Notes: generated by a model not told the origin, from the letters alone. A stretch of DNA of 37,204 nucleotides from Synergistaceae bacterium (GCA_017405525.1 JAFRAH010000026.1:1-37204), one strand, 5' to 3'. Positions 1 to 8,868 are shown, numbered from the stretch's first letter. Translations and numbers: made by a program.

Positions 1-93
1 GCTGTCAAGAGACAAGAATACTCCCTTGAGATGAGAGATGACTCACACCTTCAAGAGAAGCAGGAACATTCTACACCATGAGGCGGTGAAGTG

Positions 94-102
94 TGCTATA
101 AT
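94..102 (+). promoter_or_regulatory. Extended -10 promoter element of tRNA-Ser
   Basis: TGC followed by a perfect TATAAT (97-102) lies 10 bases upstream of the tRNA-Ser 5' end. No good -35 box is visible (weak TACACC or TTCTAC near 69-77), as expected for an extended -10 promoter. The same TGCTATAAT string recurs on the minus strand at 1282-1290, 28545-28553 and 36796-36804. Confidence 0.6.
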
Positions 103-112
103 TCCCGTGCGT

Positions 113-200
113 GGAAACGTGGCCGAGCGGTCGAAGGCGTGCGCTTGGAGAGCGTAAGAGGAGAAATCCTCCCAGAGTTCGAATCTCTGCGTTTCCGCCA
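113..200 (+). tRNA. tRNA-Ser (anticodon GGA)
   Basis: The acceptor stem GGAAACG (113-119) pairs with CGTTTCC (190-196), followed by discriminator G and an encoded CCA (198-200). The anticodon loop TTGGAGA gives GGA at 147-149. A long variable arm of the class II type (serine) is present, and the T loop reads TTCGAAT. It stands alone, is preceded by an extended -10 element, and is followed directly by a run of nine T (201-209) that could end transcription. Confidence 0.96.
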
Positions 201-240
201 TTTTTTTTTGCTCCATGCAGATATACTCCAGAATAATAAT

Positions 241-265
241 CCCCCGGCCATGTTGAAGTCGGGGG
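241..265 (-). terminator. Hairpin terminator after the first LicD gene
   Basis: CCCCCG (241-246) pairs with CGGGGG (60-65 of the same line, 260-265), extended inward by a G-T and a C-G pair. On the minus strand it lies 20 bases past the LicD stop codon and is followed by ATTATTATT. The tail is only moderately T-rich. It could also limit read-through from the tRNA on the other strand. Confidence 0.5.
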
Positions 266-284
266 AAAATATTTCTTTCTTGCC

Positions 285-1091
285 TCAGTCTTCCCTGTAT
301 GCCTTGAGTTCGTGGTTGGTTACCCTCTCTTCAACCGGCGGAAGCTCCATATAGTCGCCGTAAATCAGCCTCAGCCATTCGTCATAACCTGAAGGAGCCT
401 TGTACGTTCTTCCCTCAAACTCAACGTCAATCACTGAGCTTAAAGCCTCCCTGTCAATCATAGCATCTTGAGCCCCCGTGAAATTTCCGACTCGCCTTGT
501 TGCCTGGTTGCTGTAGCGTTTTGAGACCTCTATGATTTTCCGGGTGAAGTAATTTCTTGGGAACACCCTAAGAATTCCACGAGTGATATATTCGCACAGC
601 CTCCGCAAAATATTCTTCCTGCGAATTGCCGGGGGAAGATTCAGAACCGAAACTACCCTCCTTGCATTGCTCCTGTTCAGCCATCTCCGGGTAAAGAACA
701 TCTTCCGCGCCTCCCTGTCATCATCGGGGGCATTGTCCATGACAAATATATCAATGTTCACGTGCCACTTTATGCCGGAGTTGTACAGGGTTGTTTTTTT
801 GTCCATGACCTTCCCGAAAGCGTAGGGGAAATCCGGGTCGTTCTCTATGCTGTGGAAATCATAGCGCGGGTTATGGCCGTTGAACTCCCTCATGAACTTG
901 TCATAGTCCGGCCTCAGCATGGAAATATCAATGTCATCATCCCAAGGAATATAGCCTTTGTGTCGTATTGCCCCGATAAGTGTCCCGAAATCAAGCCAGT
1001 AGTTTATGCCGCGTTCCTCACAGAATGAGGACACAACATCGAGTATTTCGAGCTGGTTCTTCCTGAGTTCCTCAAGGGTAAGCTGATGCAT
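285..1091 (-). CDS. LicD-family nucleotidyltransferase-fold phosphotransferase (first copy)
   Basis: The 268-residue protein has the LicD signature near its N-terminus: FGTLIGAIRHKGYIPWDDD (about residues 35-53), followed by DID. The acidic cluster is the expected metal-binding site of this family. It ends with LIYGDYMELPP, also typical of LicD. Family members transfer phosphocholine or other phospho-groups from nucleotide donors to surface glycans or teichoic acids; the substrate here is unknown. The start is ATG at 1091, because GGGAGGG lies 9 bases upstream; an in-frame TTG at 1124 has no comparable ribosome site. It is a diverged paralogue of the gene at 1347-2156, with its own promoter and a possible leader ORF. 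No licA, licB or licC partner is in the window, so a phosphocholine role is not established. Confidence 0.88.
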   Translation of the reverse strand: MHQLTLEELRKNQLEILDVVSSFCEERGINYWLDFGTLIGAIRHKGYIPWDDDIDISMLRPDYDKFMREFNGHNPRYDFHSIENDPDFPYAFGKVMDKKTTLYNSGIKWHVNIDIFVMDNAPDDDREARKMFFTRRWLNRSNARRVVSVLNLPPAIRRKNILRRLCEYITRGILRVFPRNYFTRKIIEVSKRYSNQATRRVGNFTGAQDAMIDREALSSVIDVEFEGRTYKAPSGYDEWLRLIYGDYMELPPVEERVTNHELKAYRED

Positions 1092-1096
1092 GGCCG

Positions 1097-1246
1097 CTAA
1101 CCCTCCCATGAGGAAAGAGGACAAAAAAATACCCTCACGGAAAATTTCCGAAGGGCATCTATCACTTCATCAGTAACGCGATTACCTGTTAATGAGCATA
1201 ATTCGCCGACAGCCGACAGCCGACAGCCGATTTTAGCGATCATCAT
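1097..1246 (-). CDS. Possible 49-residue leader ORF upstream of LicD
   Basis: Reading on the minus strand, tandem ATGs at 1246 and 1243 open a frame of about 49 codons that ends in TAG only 5 bases before the LicD ATG. Its last codons therefore contain the LicD ribosome site. AAAGGA (1260-1265) lies upstream at a rather long 13-base spacing, and the extended -10 at 1282-1290 would start transcription just before it. The frame runs through the 7-base repeat at 1206-1230 and encodes an unrecognised peptide with three cysteines. It may be a real small protein, a leader peptide coupled to LicD, or chance. The other two frames across this region contain stops. Confidence 0.3.
   Translation of the reverse strand: MMIAKIGCRLSAVGELCSLTGNRVTDEVIDALRKFSVRVFFCPLSSWEG
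1206..1230. repeat. 7-base tandem repeat, CCGACAG x 3.6
   Basis: Three perfect copies of CCGACAG (1206-1226) and a partial CCGA lie in the leader between the promoter and the LicD start. A longer heptamer array of different sequence (GTTGGGC x 8) occurs at 28431-28486, so 7-base slippage arrays may be a recurring feature of this genome. Confidence 0.85.
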
Positions 1247-1281
1247 GAGTTGTGTCAAGTCCTTTCTTGATTGATGAGGGC

Positions 1282-1290
1282 ATTATAGCA
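1282..1290 (-). promoter_or_regulatory. Extended -10 promoter for the first LicD gene
   Basis: On the minus strand this reads TGCTATAAT, an exact extended -10 element. It sits just downstream of the terminator of the preceding operon (1302-1332), so it likely restarts transcription into the leader ORF and LicD. There is no clear -35 box. Confidence 0.55.
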
Positions 1291-1301
1291 TACAGGCTCA
1301 C

Positions 1302-1332
1302 AAAAAAACTTCCCCGCTCATCACAGGGAAGT
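1302..1332 (-). terminator. Rho-independent terminator of the protease-LicD operon
   Basis: On the minus strand ACTTCCC pairs with GGGAAGT (plus 1308-1314 with 1326-1332), followed by seven T (plus A-run 1302-1308). It lies 14 bases past the stop codon of the second LicD gene. Confidence 0.85.
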
Positions 1333-1346
1333 CTTGTTATTCCGTC

Positions 1347-2156
1347 TCAGTCCTTCCAGTACGCCTTGAACTTGTGCGTAGATACCCTCTCAGTCTCAGG
1401 CGGAAGAGTCATGTAGTCCCCGTAAAGTGCCTTAAGCCACCCATCCCAGCCTGCCGGGAGGTTGTAGCTTTTTCCCTCGAACTCGCCAGCCGTTACAGTC
1501 CTGAGATACTCAGCAGGGTATACAGCATTCCTCAGCCCGGTAAAATCCCCAACAAGCCCAGTGTCATCCTTGCAGCTCCTCGCGTTCTCCACGAGCTTCC
1601 TCACGAACCAATGCCGCGGAAATACCCTCAAGACCGCACGGAATGCATAGACCGCCAGAACGTGGAATACTCCCCCACGCGTTGGCTTGAGGAAAACAGG
1701 CAGCTTCCTTCCGAGATTGCAGACGGTATATATATCGCGCCTCCTGAGAATCTTCTTCTGTTCGTCAACGTTAAGGGGGGCGTTGTCCATCGGGAAAATG
1801 TCAACGTAAACTGAAAGCCTCGTTCCCTTCTCGTCAGGCTCATAGAGAATTGTCGAGGTGTCGAAAACTTTCCCGAAGTGCGTGAAACTCTCAGGGTCAT
1901 TCTCCGCACTGCTGAACCTGTACCGGGGATTATAGCCGTTGAACGTGGCCATGAACCTGTCATAGTCAGGTCGGAGCATCCCCAAGTCAATATCATCATC
2001 CCAAGGTATATAGCCTTTGTGCCGGACAGCCCCCAGCAACGTCCCGCCGTTAAGCCAGCAGGTTATTCCGTTCACCTCACAGAACTTCATCACTACGTCC
2101 AGTATTTCGAGCTGTATACGTTTCAGTTCTTCAGTGCCTATCTCGCGCATGGTCAT
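1347..2156 (-). CDS. LicD-family phosphotransferase (second copy, coupled to the protease gene)
   Basis: The 269-residue protein carries the LicD core GGTLLGAVRHKGYIPWDDD (about residues 37-55) followed by DID, and the C-terminal ALYGDYMTLPP block. It is clearly paralogous to the neighbour at 285-1091. Its start codon overlaps the protease stop (ATGA, 2153-2156), with AAGGGTGA just upstream, so the two are translated together. A second ATG lies two codons further in. The family transfers phospho-substituents, classically phosphocholine, onto cell-surface polymers. Coupling to a secreted repeat protein suggests, as inference only, that it helps decorate that protein or the envelope layer holding it. 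No membrane segment is visible, so it should be cytoplasmic. Confidence 0.88.
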   Translation of the reverse strand: MTMREIGTEELKRIQLEILDVVMKFCEVNGITCWLNGGTLLGAVRHKGYIPWDDDIDLGMLRPDYDRFMATFNGYNPRYRFSSAENDPESFTHFGKVFDTSTILYEPDEKGTRLSVYVDIFPMDNAPLNVDEQKKILRRRDIYTVCNLGRKLPVFLKPTRGGVFHVLAVYAFRAVLRVFPRHWFVRKLVENARSCKDDTGLVGDFTGLRNAVYPAEYLRTVTAGEFEGKSYNLPAGWDGWLKALYGDYMTLPPETERVSTHKFKAYWKD

Positions 2157-5100
2157 TCACCCTTAACGGCAATCACAGGGGAATACTTCACTCCCTTGTT
2201 GAGCCACGCAGACACTGAAATTTTCCCGTTCTCCGGGACAGCCACTATCTCAGCTCCTGACTCATCGTAGAACTCCGCTATCTCGTCATCGTCAGACTCC
2301 TTGCCCTCCTCAGCGAATGCCAGCCAGAAAAGCCTTGACCCTGCAGGAACGTCAACGTAAAGCCCGGTCTTAATGCTATGAAATCCCGAAACGTTCACGC
2401 TCACTTCAGGGAGGACCGCCGCAATAATGTAGCCTTCACGTTCAAGCCACTCAAGAACTGGAGCAGGCAGTGATTCTTCTGTTCTTTCCGCGCCAAACTC
2501 AAGCACTGGATCAGAGACTTCTTCCGGGGTCTTCACGGGTACTTCAGGTTCAGGGACTGGAGCAGGCTCATGCTCAGGAACAGGGACGGGCTCAGGCAAT
2601 GGGGCAGGCTCAGGTGCCTCCTCAACGTCCGGGAGTTCTGGAAGTTCGGGGATGTCCTCGCGCGCTGTGGTCTTTGCGGGGTCAATGATGGCTATCGTGA
2701 ACTTCTTTTTGTCCTTCCCGATACTGTTCGAGGCTATGAGGGTGAACGTGAAGTTCCCGGCCTTTGCAGGTTTCCCGGAGATAGAGCCGTTCGAGAACTT
2801 CAAGCCTGAAGGAAGATTGCCGTCAAGCGTCCACTTTATCGTTTTTGTCCCTGCGGCCATGACTTTGGCGGTGTAGCTCCTGTTCAGCGTCCCGTTATTG
2901 AGTGAGGCTGTCGTGATTGACGGGGGGGTCATCGTCTTTATTGCGACCTTCCTTGTGGCTTTGCCGTCAGCGTTCGAGGCAGTTACGGTTATCGTCAATG
3001 TCCCATCCCTTGCCGGGGCAGTGCCGTAAAGTCTCGCCGAATTTTCCCCGGTCCGCTCAAGAAGGAAACCGCTTGCCCTGCTCATTGTGAAGGCTATGTT
3101 CTTCGTCCCCTGAGCCTCAAACTCAACCTCAACGTAGCTGCTCACCTCACAGGTAATGTTTATCGTGCTTTCTGCCGGTTTCGTGAAGGCTGGTTTTTCC
3201 CCGGCAATGTTCAGGGTTGCCCTCTTTGTGATGGGGCTTGATGACACTGAATTTTTCGCGCTGAAAATTATCGGCAGCCCCTTAACGGAAACATCAGGAG
3301 TGCCGGTAATCTCAGCCGTCCCTGTCTTAGGGTCTGACTTGAAGGACAACCCTAAATCCTCAAGGCTTCGTATCCCGAATTTTGCCTTGTCTGCATCTGA
3401 GATTGAGTACGTTATAGTTATCGGCTTCGTACCTAGTGCGTATATCTTGCTGCCGCTGTATTTGCTCCCTGCCGTTCCTCTGGCCAATGTAGCACTAAGG
3501 CTCGGAGCTACTCCCTTCACCGTAAGTGTCAGTGAAAGTTTGGTCTTACCTGCCTTGTTCGTCATGGTGATAGTGAGCGGGTAATCTCCTGCCTTTACGG
3601 GAGTGCCTGTGATGGTTGCCTGGTTTCCCGTCTGGGTCTTGGTGAGCTTCATTGTGTCAGGCAGCCCGGAAATCTCCCAGCTTATCGGGAGAGTTCCTTT
3701 TGCCGAAATCTTAGCGTTGTAGAGCTTGTCCGTTGTTGCCGCAGAAATTCTTGACGTTGACGCTGAAGGCTTCTCCAGGACGGTGAGGGGCATCCTCATT
3801 GTTGAGTTGCCGCTGGAATTTACGGCCTTTATGGTCATGTTGAAGTTCCCTGCCCTCGTTGGAGTTCCTGAGAGAACGCCTGAAGTGCTCATCTTCAGAC
3901 CAGAAGGAACACCTGATGCCGACCACGTTACAGGCTGGTCTCCTGCTGAGAGTGAGAACTTGACATCACCATACTTCTCGCCCAGTATCGCATCAGCCAG
4001 CGCGGCATGAGTGGCTATAACCGGGGGACGTGCCTTTACCGTGAGCTTCACCGTCTTGACTACAGGCTTACCGTCGAGACTTGTCGCTATGTTCTCAGCC
4101 GTGAACTTCAGGGTATAAGTCCCTGCTTTTGCCGGAGTTCCTGAGAGGTTCACAGCCGCCCTAGTCAGTGATAGGCCGTTGGGATGACCCTCGACAGTCA
4201 GGGTTATCGGCATCGTCCCGTCAACTTCTACCTTCTGTGAGTAGAAAGTGCCAACCATTCCTGCCTTCATGCTTGAGATTTTTATCGTAGGCTTCACGGG
4301 TTTTGCGTTTATCGTGAATTTTACCGTTCCCTCAGAATTTCCAGCCGCCGAGGCCGCAAGGAACGTTACGGAATAAGTCCCTGCCTTTGAGGGTTTGCCG
4401 GTTATTGCCCCCGATGATGAGTTCAGCGAAAGACCGGTAGGAAGTCTGCCGCTCTTAACGCTCCATTTCGCCGCTGTCTTGGGGGAAAGTTCAAGCGTCC
4501 CGGTGAAAGAATAGCCGACATAGCCTGAAAACCCCGTAGTGGTTATTTCCGGGAGAGCCAGGACGTTTATGGTGTAGTTCCTCGTGTCTGAACCGTAGGA
4601 GTTCTTTGCGGTTATCCCGAACGTGTACTTGCCTTCAGTCGTGGGGGTGCCTGAGATTTTCCCGGACGATGCGTCGAGTTTGAGGCCCGCCGGAAGACTG
4701 CCACCCGAAACTGACCACGTTATGGGCTGAGTCCCTGATGCCGAGAGCTGGGCGGTGTAGGACTTGTTCAGCGTTGCATCAGACGGTGAACCCTCATTGA
4801 TGCGCGGTGCTGAGCCTGAGACTGCCCCGGTAACCGTGAAGGCTCTCACTGTTGCGTTCATGTTCTTGCTTGCTCCCGTTACCCATGATGAGCCGTTGTA
4901 GGAGAAGAAACTTCCTGACTCTATCAGTGCGTTGTCAGACCAGCCGGAAATTTTCATCTCGACAGGAGTCATCCCGTAGTTCTTGAACGTTACGACGACC
5001 GAGAAATATTCACCCTTCGAGACAGTGAGGGGAGTAGCTAGGGTTATTGTGTGGTAGCCCGCGTAAGGTATCTTCCCGGAGGCCGCAGGTGATGATGCCT

Positions 5101-6391
5101 TGCTCCCTGAAGGCACAGGGCTTGATGATGGCATTGACGACATCCCGGAATAAAGGTTTATCTCGTACTCTATGTTGTTGTCGGGAGTGTAGAACCCTAC
5201 CTCAGTAACTGTCTCGGTGTCCCTTTCAGCCCTGAAGACGTTTGCCGCGTGGACATGTGAGCCGCTGTAGCCATAGCCCCACGTTGCACACCAGCCTAGC
5301 GGGTCGTAGAGGTATGCCTTCATTTTCGTGTCGGCCGCCTCGGCAATGAACGCTGAGCCTTCAGTGAGGTACTGCTCGTAGGACATCCAGAAGCAGCCTT
5401 CATCCCCTGCATAACCGCTGCCGGTGTACCAGCTGTTTCCCCACGAGTTCTTTATCAGCCACGCACCGTTTGAGCTTGGCCTTGAGGAGGAGCTGAAGTT
5501 CTCCCGTGAATAGTTGTCATCCCAGCCTATTATCTGCACGGCATGATTCACTGATGAGCTCTTGTAGTAATAGTTCGTCCCTGCTGTGGCGGATTTGTAG
5601 TAGCTCCCGTTGTTGCTGTAGTAGTTCCCGACAACTGCCCCGCTGTTCATTATGCGACGCTTGACTATGTCCCTTGCCTCCTGGCTGCTGTTCACGTTGG
5701 GCTCACTTCCCATTGAGAGATAGTAGACCTCCCTGAGCCTGAGAACTCTCGTGTAGCTTTCCGCCGAAGACTTTGAGGGCTGCTTGTCCTGCCCGTAAGG
5801 TACATCGCTCTCATTCGCCGGGCCCGAAAGACGGGAAAATACCGCCGCAGGGTAGAATGAGTTTCCCCCCATGTTCATGACTGACGAGAAGCCGGAGGTG
5901 TGTACGTTCTTGAAGGACTTTGACTTGTCGGAATCCCTGAAGGTGAACCATGCAAGATGCATCTCCGAGAGGTCGAACGTTCCTTTTCCCTGAATGAGCA
6001 TGTTCGACTCCATTGCACCAACTGCCGCATGTGCCCAGCAAGTCCCATAAGGATTTTGGTTCTTGATGCTCGTAACGTAGCTCTTCCCGTTCACGCTCCG
6101 AAGGTCATACTTTGAGGGCAGTGCATCAGCCTTGACGTTCATGGACTGGGAGCCTCCCTCAATGGGAAGGTTGCTGCCAAGATGTGAGAGGTTCACGGGT
6201 GAAGGGACATAGCCGCCTAGAGGTGAGCTGTTTTCACTGAGAGCTTGGGAATAATTTTCGGCCTGCCACCTGAGAAATTCCGGGGATAATGCCTCAAATG
6301 ACCCTTTAGGATTTTTAGCGGCCCATGAAGGCAAAGAGAGAGACAAAATCATAAGCACGGAAAAAATAACATGCCTATAGAATTTCTGCAT
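2153..6391 (-). CDS. Secreted papain-family (C1) cysteine protease with lectin-like and Ig-like repeat domains
   Basis: This 1412-residue protein begins with a signal peptide (residues 1-24, cut near SWA-A). The C1 peptidase domain (about 90-345) shows the oxyanion Gln112, catalytic Cys118 in QNPYGTCWAHAA, His283 in NHAVQIIGW and Asn315 in IKNSWG, so it should be active. A lectin-like beta domain follows (about 355-525). Then come about eight putative Ig-like (He_PIG type) repeats (about 529-1238), each with GLxxxxxxGxIxGxP-like signatures. A Pro/Glu-rich linker (about 1248-1290) leads to an unassigned C-terminal domain (about 1300-1412) with no sortase motif or membrane anchor. The ribosome site AAAGGAG precedes the ATG. 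It is probably exported and surface-attached or released, acting on host or dietary protein or on other cells. The overlap with a LicD gene is unusual. Confidence 0.92.
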   Translation of the reverse strand: MQKFYRHVIFSVLMILSLSLPSWAAKNPKGSFEALSPEFLRWQAENYSQALSENSSPLGGYVPSPVNLSHLGSNLPIEGGSQSMNVKADALPSKYDLRSVNGKSYVTSIKNQNPYGTCWAHAAVGAMESNMLIQGKGTFDLSEMHLAWFTFRDSDKSKSFKNVHTSGFSSVMNMGGNSFYPAAVFSRLSGPANESDVPYGQDKQPSKSSAESYTRVLRLREVYYLSMGSEPNVNSSQEARDIVKRRIMNSGAVVGNYYSNNGSYYKSATAGTNYYYKSSSVNHAVQIIGWDDNYSRENFSSSSRPSSNGAWLIKNSWGNSWYTGSGYAGDEGCFWMSYEQYLTEGSAFIAEAADTKMKAYLYDPLGWCATWGYGYSGSHVHAANVFRAERDTETVTEVGFYTPDNNIEYEINLYSGMSSMPSSSPVPSGSKASSPAASGKIPYAGYHTITLATPLTVSKGEYFSVVVTFKNYGMTPVEMKISGWSDNALIESGSFFSYNGSSWVTGASKNMNATVRAFTVTGAVSGSAPRINEGSPSDATLNKSYTAQLSASGTQPITWSVSGGSLPAGLKLDASSGKISGTPTTEGKYTFGITAKNSYGSDTRNYTINVLALPEITTTGFSGYVGYSFTGTLELSPKTAAKWSVKSGRLPTGLSLNSSSGAITGKPSKAGTYSVTFLAASAAGNSEGTVKFTINAKPVKPTIKISSMKAGMVGTFYSQKVEVDGTMPITLTVEGHPNGLSLTRAAVNLSGTPAKAGTYTLKFTAENIATSLDGKPVVKTVKLTVKARPPVIATHAALADAILGEKYGDVKFSLSAGDQPVTWSASGVPSGLKMSTSGVLSGTPTRAGNFNMTIKAVNSSGNSTMRMPLTVLEKPSASTSRISAATTDKLYNAKISAKGTLPISWEISGLPDTMKLTKTQTGNQATITGTPVKAGDYPLTITMTNKAGKTKLSLTLTVKGVAPSLSATLARGTAGSKYSGSKIYALGTKPITITYSISDADKAKFGIRSLEDLGLSFKSDPKTGTAEITGTPDVSVKGLPIIFSAKNSVSSSPITKRATLNIAGEKPAFTKPAESTINITCEVSSYVEVEFEAQGTKNIAFTMSRASGFLLERTGENSARLYGTAPARDGTLTITVTASNADGKATRKVAIKTMTPPSITTASLNNGTLNRSYTAKVMAAGTKTIKWTLDGNLPSGLKFSNGSISGKPAKAGNFTFTLIASNSIGKDKKKFTIAIIDPAKTTAREDIPELPELPDVEEAPEPAPLPEPVPVPEHEPAPVPEPEVPVKTPEEVSDPVLEFGAERTEESLPAPVLEWLEREGYIIAAVLPEVSVNVSGFHSIKTGLYVDVPAGSRLFWLAFAEEGKESDDDEIAEFYDESGAEIVAVPENGKISVSAWLNKGVKYSPVIAVKGE

Positions 6392-6481
6392 GATACTCAG
6401 CTCCTTTCAATTGTTATGTGAGATTAATTATGTTTCGGTGTAAACTCATCAATATTTTATCAGCATGAGGTGAGGATATTT

Positions 6482-6703
6482 ATGCGTCTGGTAATAACTA
6501 CACTGTCAATGCTCTGTGTAATAGCTTTCGGTTATGCACTTGCCGGATATGGGAGCTCACTTTTCGGCGGAGGGGTAAGGCTCGACTATATCATCGGCGG
6601 CCTGAGTGCCGGGGTAATTTTCGGTGGGCTTGCTATGTTCCTGTGGTATCGCCACCGCAAGGACTTCTTCGAGTATGACGGAGATGATGAGAATTTGAGC
6701 TGA
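6482..6703 (+). CDS. Small membrane protein, two transmembrane segments, unknown function
   Basis: The 73-residue protein has two hydrophobic stretches (about residues 3-25 and 35-56). They are joined by a glycine-rich loop and followed by a basic YRHRK stretch and an acidic tail (YDGDDENLS). The ATG at 6482 has GAGGTGAGG six bases upstream; a GTG at 6470 is in frame but lies inside that ribosome site. It is divergent from the protease gene and sits 52 bases before purC. I do not recognise a family; the charge pattern suggests a short helical hairpin in the inner membrane. Confidence 0.65.
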   Translation: MRLVITTLSMLCVIAFGYALAGYGSSLFGGGVRLDYIIGGLSAGVIFGGLAMFLWYRHRKDFFEYDGDDENLS

Positions 6704-6707
6704 CATG

Positions 6708-6713
6708 TATAAT
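6708..6713 (+). promoter_or_regulatory. Candidate -10 box for purC-purF
   Basis: A perfect TATAAT lies between the small membrane gene and purC, about 43 bases before the purC ATG. The -35 region would fall inside the upstream gene and is not convincing (TGATGA), so this is a tentative call. Confidence 0.35.
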
Positions 6714-6755
6714 ATTCATGCTTCAGAAATTACACGGAAGGAAAAAATTTTCACA

Positions 6756-7484
6756 ATGAGCATCACGAAACTTGACCAGATATACGAGGGGAAAGCCAAA
6801 AAAGTTTTCGCCACGTCTGACCCTTCATTCTACATTGTCGAATACAAGGACGACGCAACAGCCTTCAACGGTCTCAAGCACGGGACAATCACAGGAAAAG
6901 GCATCATCAACAACAAGATGAGCAACCTCATGTTCCAGCTCCTAGAGAAGAACGGTGTAAAGACCCACTATGTAGAGCAGCTCAACGACCGCGAGACAGT
7001 AGTCCGGGCAGTGAAGATAGTCCCGCTCGAAATCATCATCAGGAACACAGCCGCCGGGTCATTCTCGAAACGTTACGGTGTAGAGGAAGGCCGGGAGTTA
7101 CTGCGTCCTACCCTTGAGTTTTCCCTTAAGGATGACGCACTGAATGACCCACTCATCAATGACAGCCACATAATCGCCTTGGGAGTTGCTACAGAACAGG
7201 AACTTGACGCTATAAGGACAATGGCCTACAGGGTGAACGATGTACTTCGTGAGTTCTTTGCGGGTATTGGGGTCAAGCTGGTGGACTTCAAGATTGAGGC
7301 CGGGAGGTTGCCTGACGGTACAATCATTCTTGCTGATGAGATTTCGCCTGACACGTGCCGTTTCTGGGACGCGAAGACCAACGAGAAGCTCGACAAGGAT
7401 CGTTTCAGGCGCGACATGGGAGGCGTTGAGGAAGCCTATCAGGAGATGTTCAGGCGAATAACCGGGCAAAAGGGCAATGTCTGA
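6756..7484 (+). CDS. purC: Phosphoribosylaminoimidazole-succinocarboxamide (SAICAR) synthetase
   Basis: The protein (242 residues from this start, a usual size) catalyses ATP-dependent joining of aspartate to CAIR in de novo purine synthesis. It opens with the family hallmark YEGKAKKVF and contains [27 protein letters not shown] and [14 protein letters not shown], all standard SAICAR synthetase blocks. The chosen ATG is followed directly by the conserved region; an upstream in-frame ATG at 6705 overlaps the candidate promoter and would add 17 non-conserved residues. A GGAAGGA site lies 13 bases upstream. It overlaps purF by 8 bases (ATGTCTGA), so the two are co-translated. Cytoplasmic. Confidence 0.97.
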   Translation: MSITKLDQIYEGKAKKVFATSDPSFYIVEYKDDATAFNGLKHGTITGKGIINNKMSNLMFQLLEKNGVKTHYVEQLNDRETVVRAVKIVPLEIIIRNTAAGSFSKRYGVEEGRELLRPTLEFSLKDDALNDPLINDSHIIALGVATEQELDAIRTMAYRVNDVLREFFAGIGVKLVDFKIEAGRLPDGTIILADEISPDTCRFWDAKTNEKLDKDRFRRDMGGVEEAYQEMFRRITGQKGNV

Positions 7485-8868
7485 CGAGATACACGAGGAA
7501 TGCGGAGTGATAGGGGTATATATCAACGATGAGGCAGGCAATGCGTCTCACTTGGTCTACTACGGGTTGTACGCCCTCCAGCACAGGGGGCAGGAAAGCG
7601 CAGGTATAGCCGCCAACCTTAACGGTCATATGGAGATACGGAAGGACTTGGGGCTTGCCGGTGAGGTTTTCCGTGGCTATGACTTCGGGAAATTGCCGGG
7701 CAATATCGCTATCGGCCATGTGAGATATTCGACAGCAGGGGACGGTTCACAGAGGAGTGCACAGCCTTTAGCCGCCTCGTGCCGACTGGGTGAGATTGCC
7801 TTAGCCCACAATGGGAATCTCGTTAATGCCGACAGCCTCCGGGAAATGCTCACTGATGAGGGTGTAATCTTCCACACGACCAGCGACTCTGAATCAATCC
7901 TCAACCTGATATGCCAGCATGGCAGCCGGGGAATTGAGGCAGGCATCAAAAACGCAATGAGCCTCATCAAGGGTGCGTATGTCCTCGTAATCACGATAGG
8001 CGACAAGCTCATAGGAGTCCGGGACAATTACGGCCTTCACCCCCTGTGCATAGGCAGGCTCAACGGTGATTCGGGATATGTCCTAGCGTCCGAGACCTGC
8101 GCGCTTGAGGCACTTGATGCGGAGTTCGTGAGGGACGTAATGCCCGGCGAGATCGTCATAATCGACAAGGAAGGACTGAAGAGCATTGAGCCCTCCCACT
8201 GGTGCAGGAAGAACTTGTGCGTCTTTGAGCTGGTTTACTTTGCGCGTCCTGACAGCATAGTTGACGGTGTGAGTGTCTATGAGTTCCGGCGGAAGTGCGG
8301 GATGAAGTTAGCGGCACAACGCAAGATTGATGCTGATGTGGTCATGGCCGTACCTGATTCGGGAATACCTGCGGCTATAGGCTATGCTGAGGCTTCGGGG
8401 ATTCCTTACGGTGAGGGTCTCATCAAGAACAAGTACATGGGAAGGACCTTCATACTCCCTGAACAGGCAATGCGTGATGATGCTGTGAGGATAAAGCTCT
8501 CGACAATCAGGCACAACATAGAGGGCAGGAGGCTCGTAATCATTGACGACTCCATAGTGAGGGGTACAACGTTACGGCGAATCGTGAAGCATCTTCGTGA
8601 TGCCGGGGCGAAAGAGATTCACGTCTGCATTGCCTCGCCTGAAGTGAGGTACTCGTGCTACTTCGGGATAGACACACCTCACAGGGAGAAATTGATTGCC
8701 GTCCAGAAATCGCCGGAAGAGATATGCGACTACCTGGGGGCTGACTCCCTGACGTATCTCAGTGAGGAGAGCCTCCGTGAAGTCTGCGGGGAAGACTCGT
8801 ACTGCAAGGCATGTTTTGATGGCAATTACCCTATGGAGGTGCCAGTCAGCGGGGGTGAATTGCAGTGA
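7477..8868 (+). CDS. purF: Amidophosphoribosyltransferase
   Basis: This 463-residue enzyme starts de novo purine synthesis by making phosphoribosylamine from PRPP and glutamine. The short leader MSDEIHEE precedes Cys9-Gly, which would be exposed by propeptide cleavage as the glutaminase nucleophile. The glutaminase half includes [13 protein letters not shown] and GHVRYST. The PRPP site is [14 protein letters not shown]. Cysteines at LCVFE, YSCYFG and [10 protein letters not shown] match the four ligands of the Bacillus-type [4Fe-4S] PurF, consistent with an anaerobe. It overlaps purC upstream and shares a GTGA with the antitoxin gene downstream. Confidence 0.97.
   Translation: MSDEIHEECGVIGVYINDEAGNASHLVYYGLYALQHRGQESAGIAANLNGHMEIRKDLGLAGEVFRGYDFGKLPGNIAIGHVRYSTAGDGSQRSAQPLAASCRLGEIALAHNGNLVNADSLREMLTDEGVIFHTTSDSESILNLICQHGSRGIEAGIKNAMSLIKGAYVLVITIGDKLIGVRDNYGLHPLCIGRLNGDSGYVLASETCALEALDAEFVRDVMPGEIVIIDKEGLKSIEPSHWCRKNLCVFELVYFARPDSIVDGVSVYEFRRKCGMKLAAQRKIDADVVMAVPDSGIPAAIGYAEASGIPYGEGLIKNKYMGRTFILPEQAMRDDAVRIKLSTIRHNIEGRRLVIIDDSIVRGTTLRRIVKHLRDAGAKEIHVCIASPEVRYSCYFGIDTPHREKLIAVQKSPEEICDYLGADSLTYLSEESLREVCGEDSYCKACFDGNYPMEVPVSGGELQ

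Noticed and set aside
91-354. Open frame of 87 codons on the plus strand
   Set aside because: It runs through the tRNA-Ser gene and antisense to LicD, with no ribosome site or protein-like content.
1285-1290. tRNA-associated integration site or mobile element near the tRNA genes
   Set aside because: No integrase, transposase, terminal inverted repeats or duplicated tRNA 3' ends were seen next to any tRNA in the window.
3156-3584. Open frame of 142 codons on the plus strand within the protease region
   Set aside because: It is antisense to the Ig-like repeats; long frames opposite biased repeat coding are expected and it resembles no protein.
2153-6391. Cell-wall sortase substrate
   Set aside because: The C-terminus lacks an LPxTG-type motif, a hydrophobic segment and a basic tail.
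6705-6755. Upstream ATG (6705) as the purC start
   Set aside because: It would add 17 residues not seen in the family and overlaps a candidate -10 box; ATG 6756 precedes the conserved region directly.
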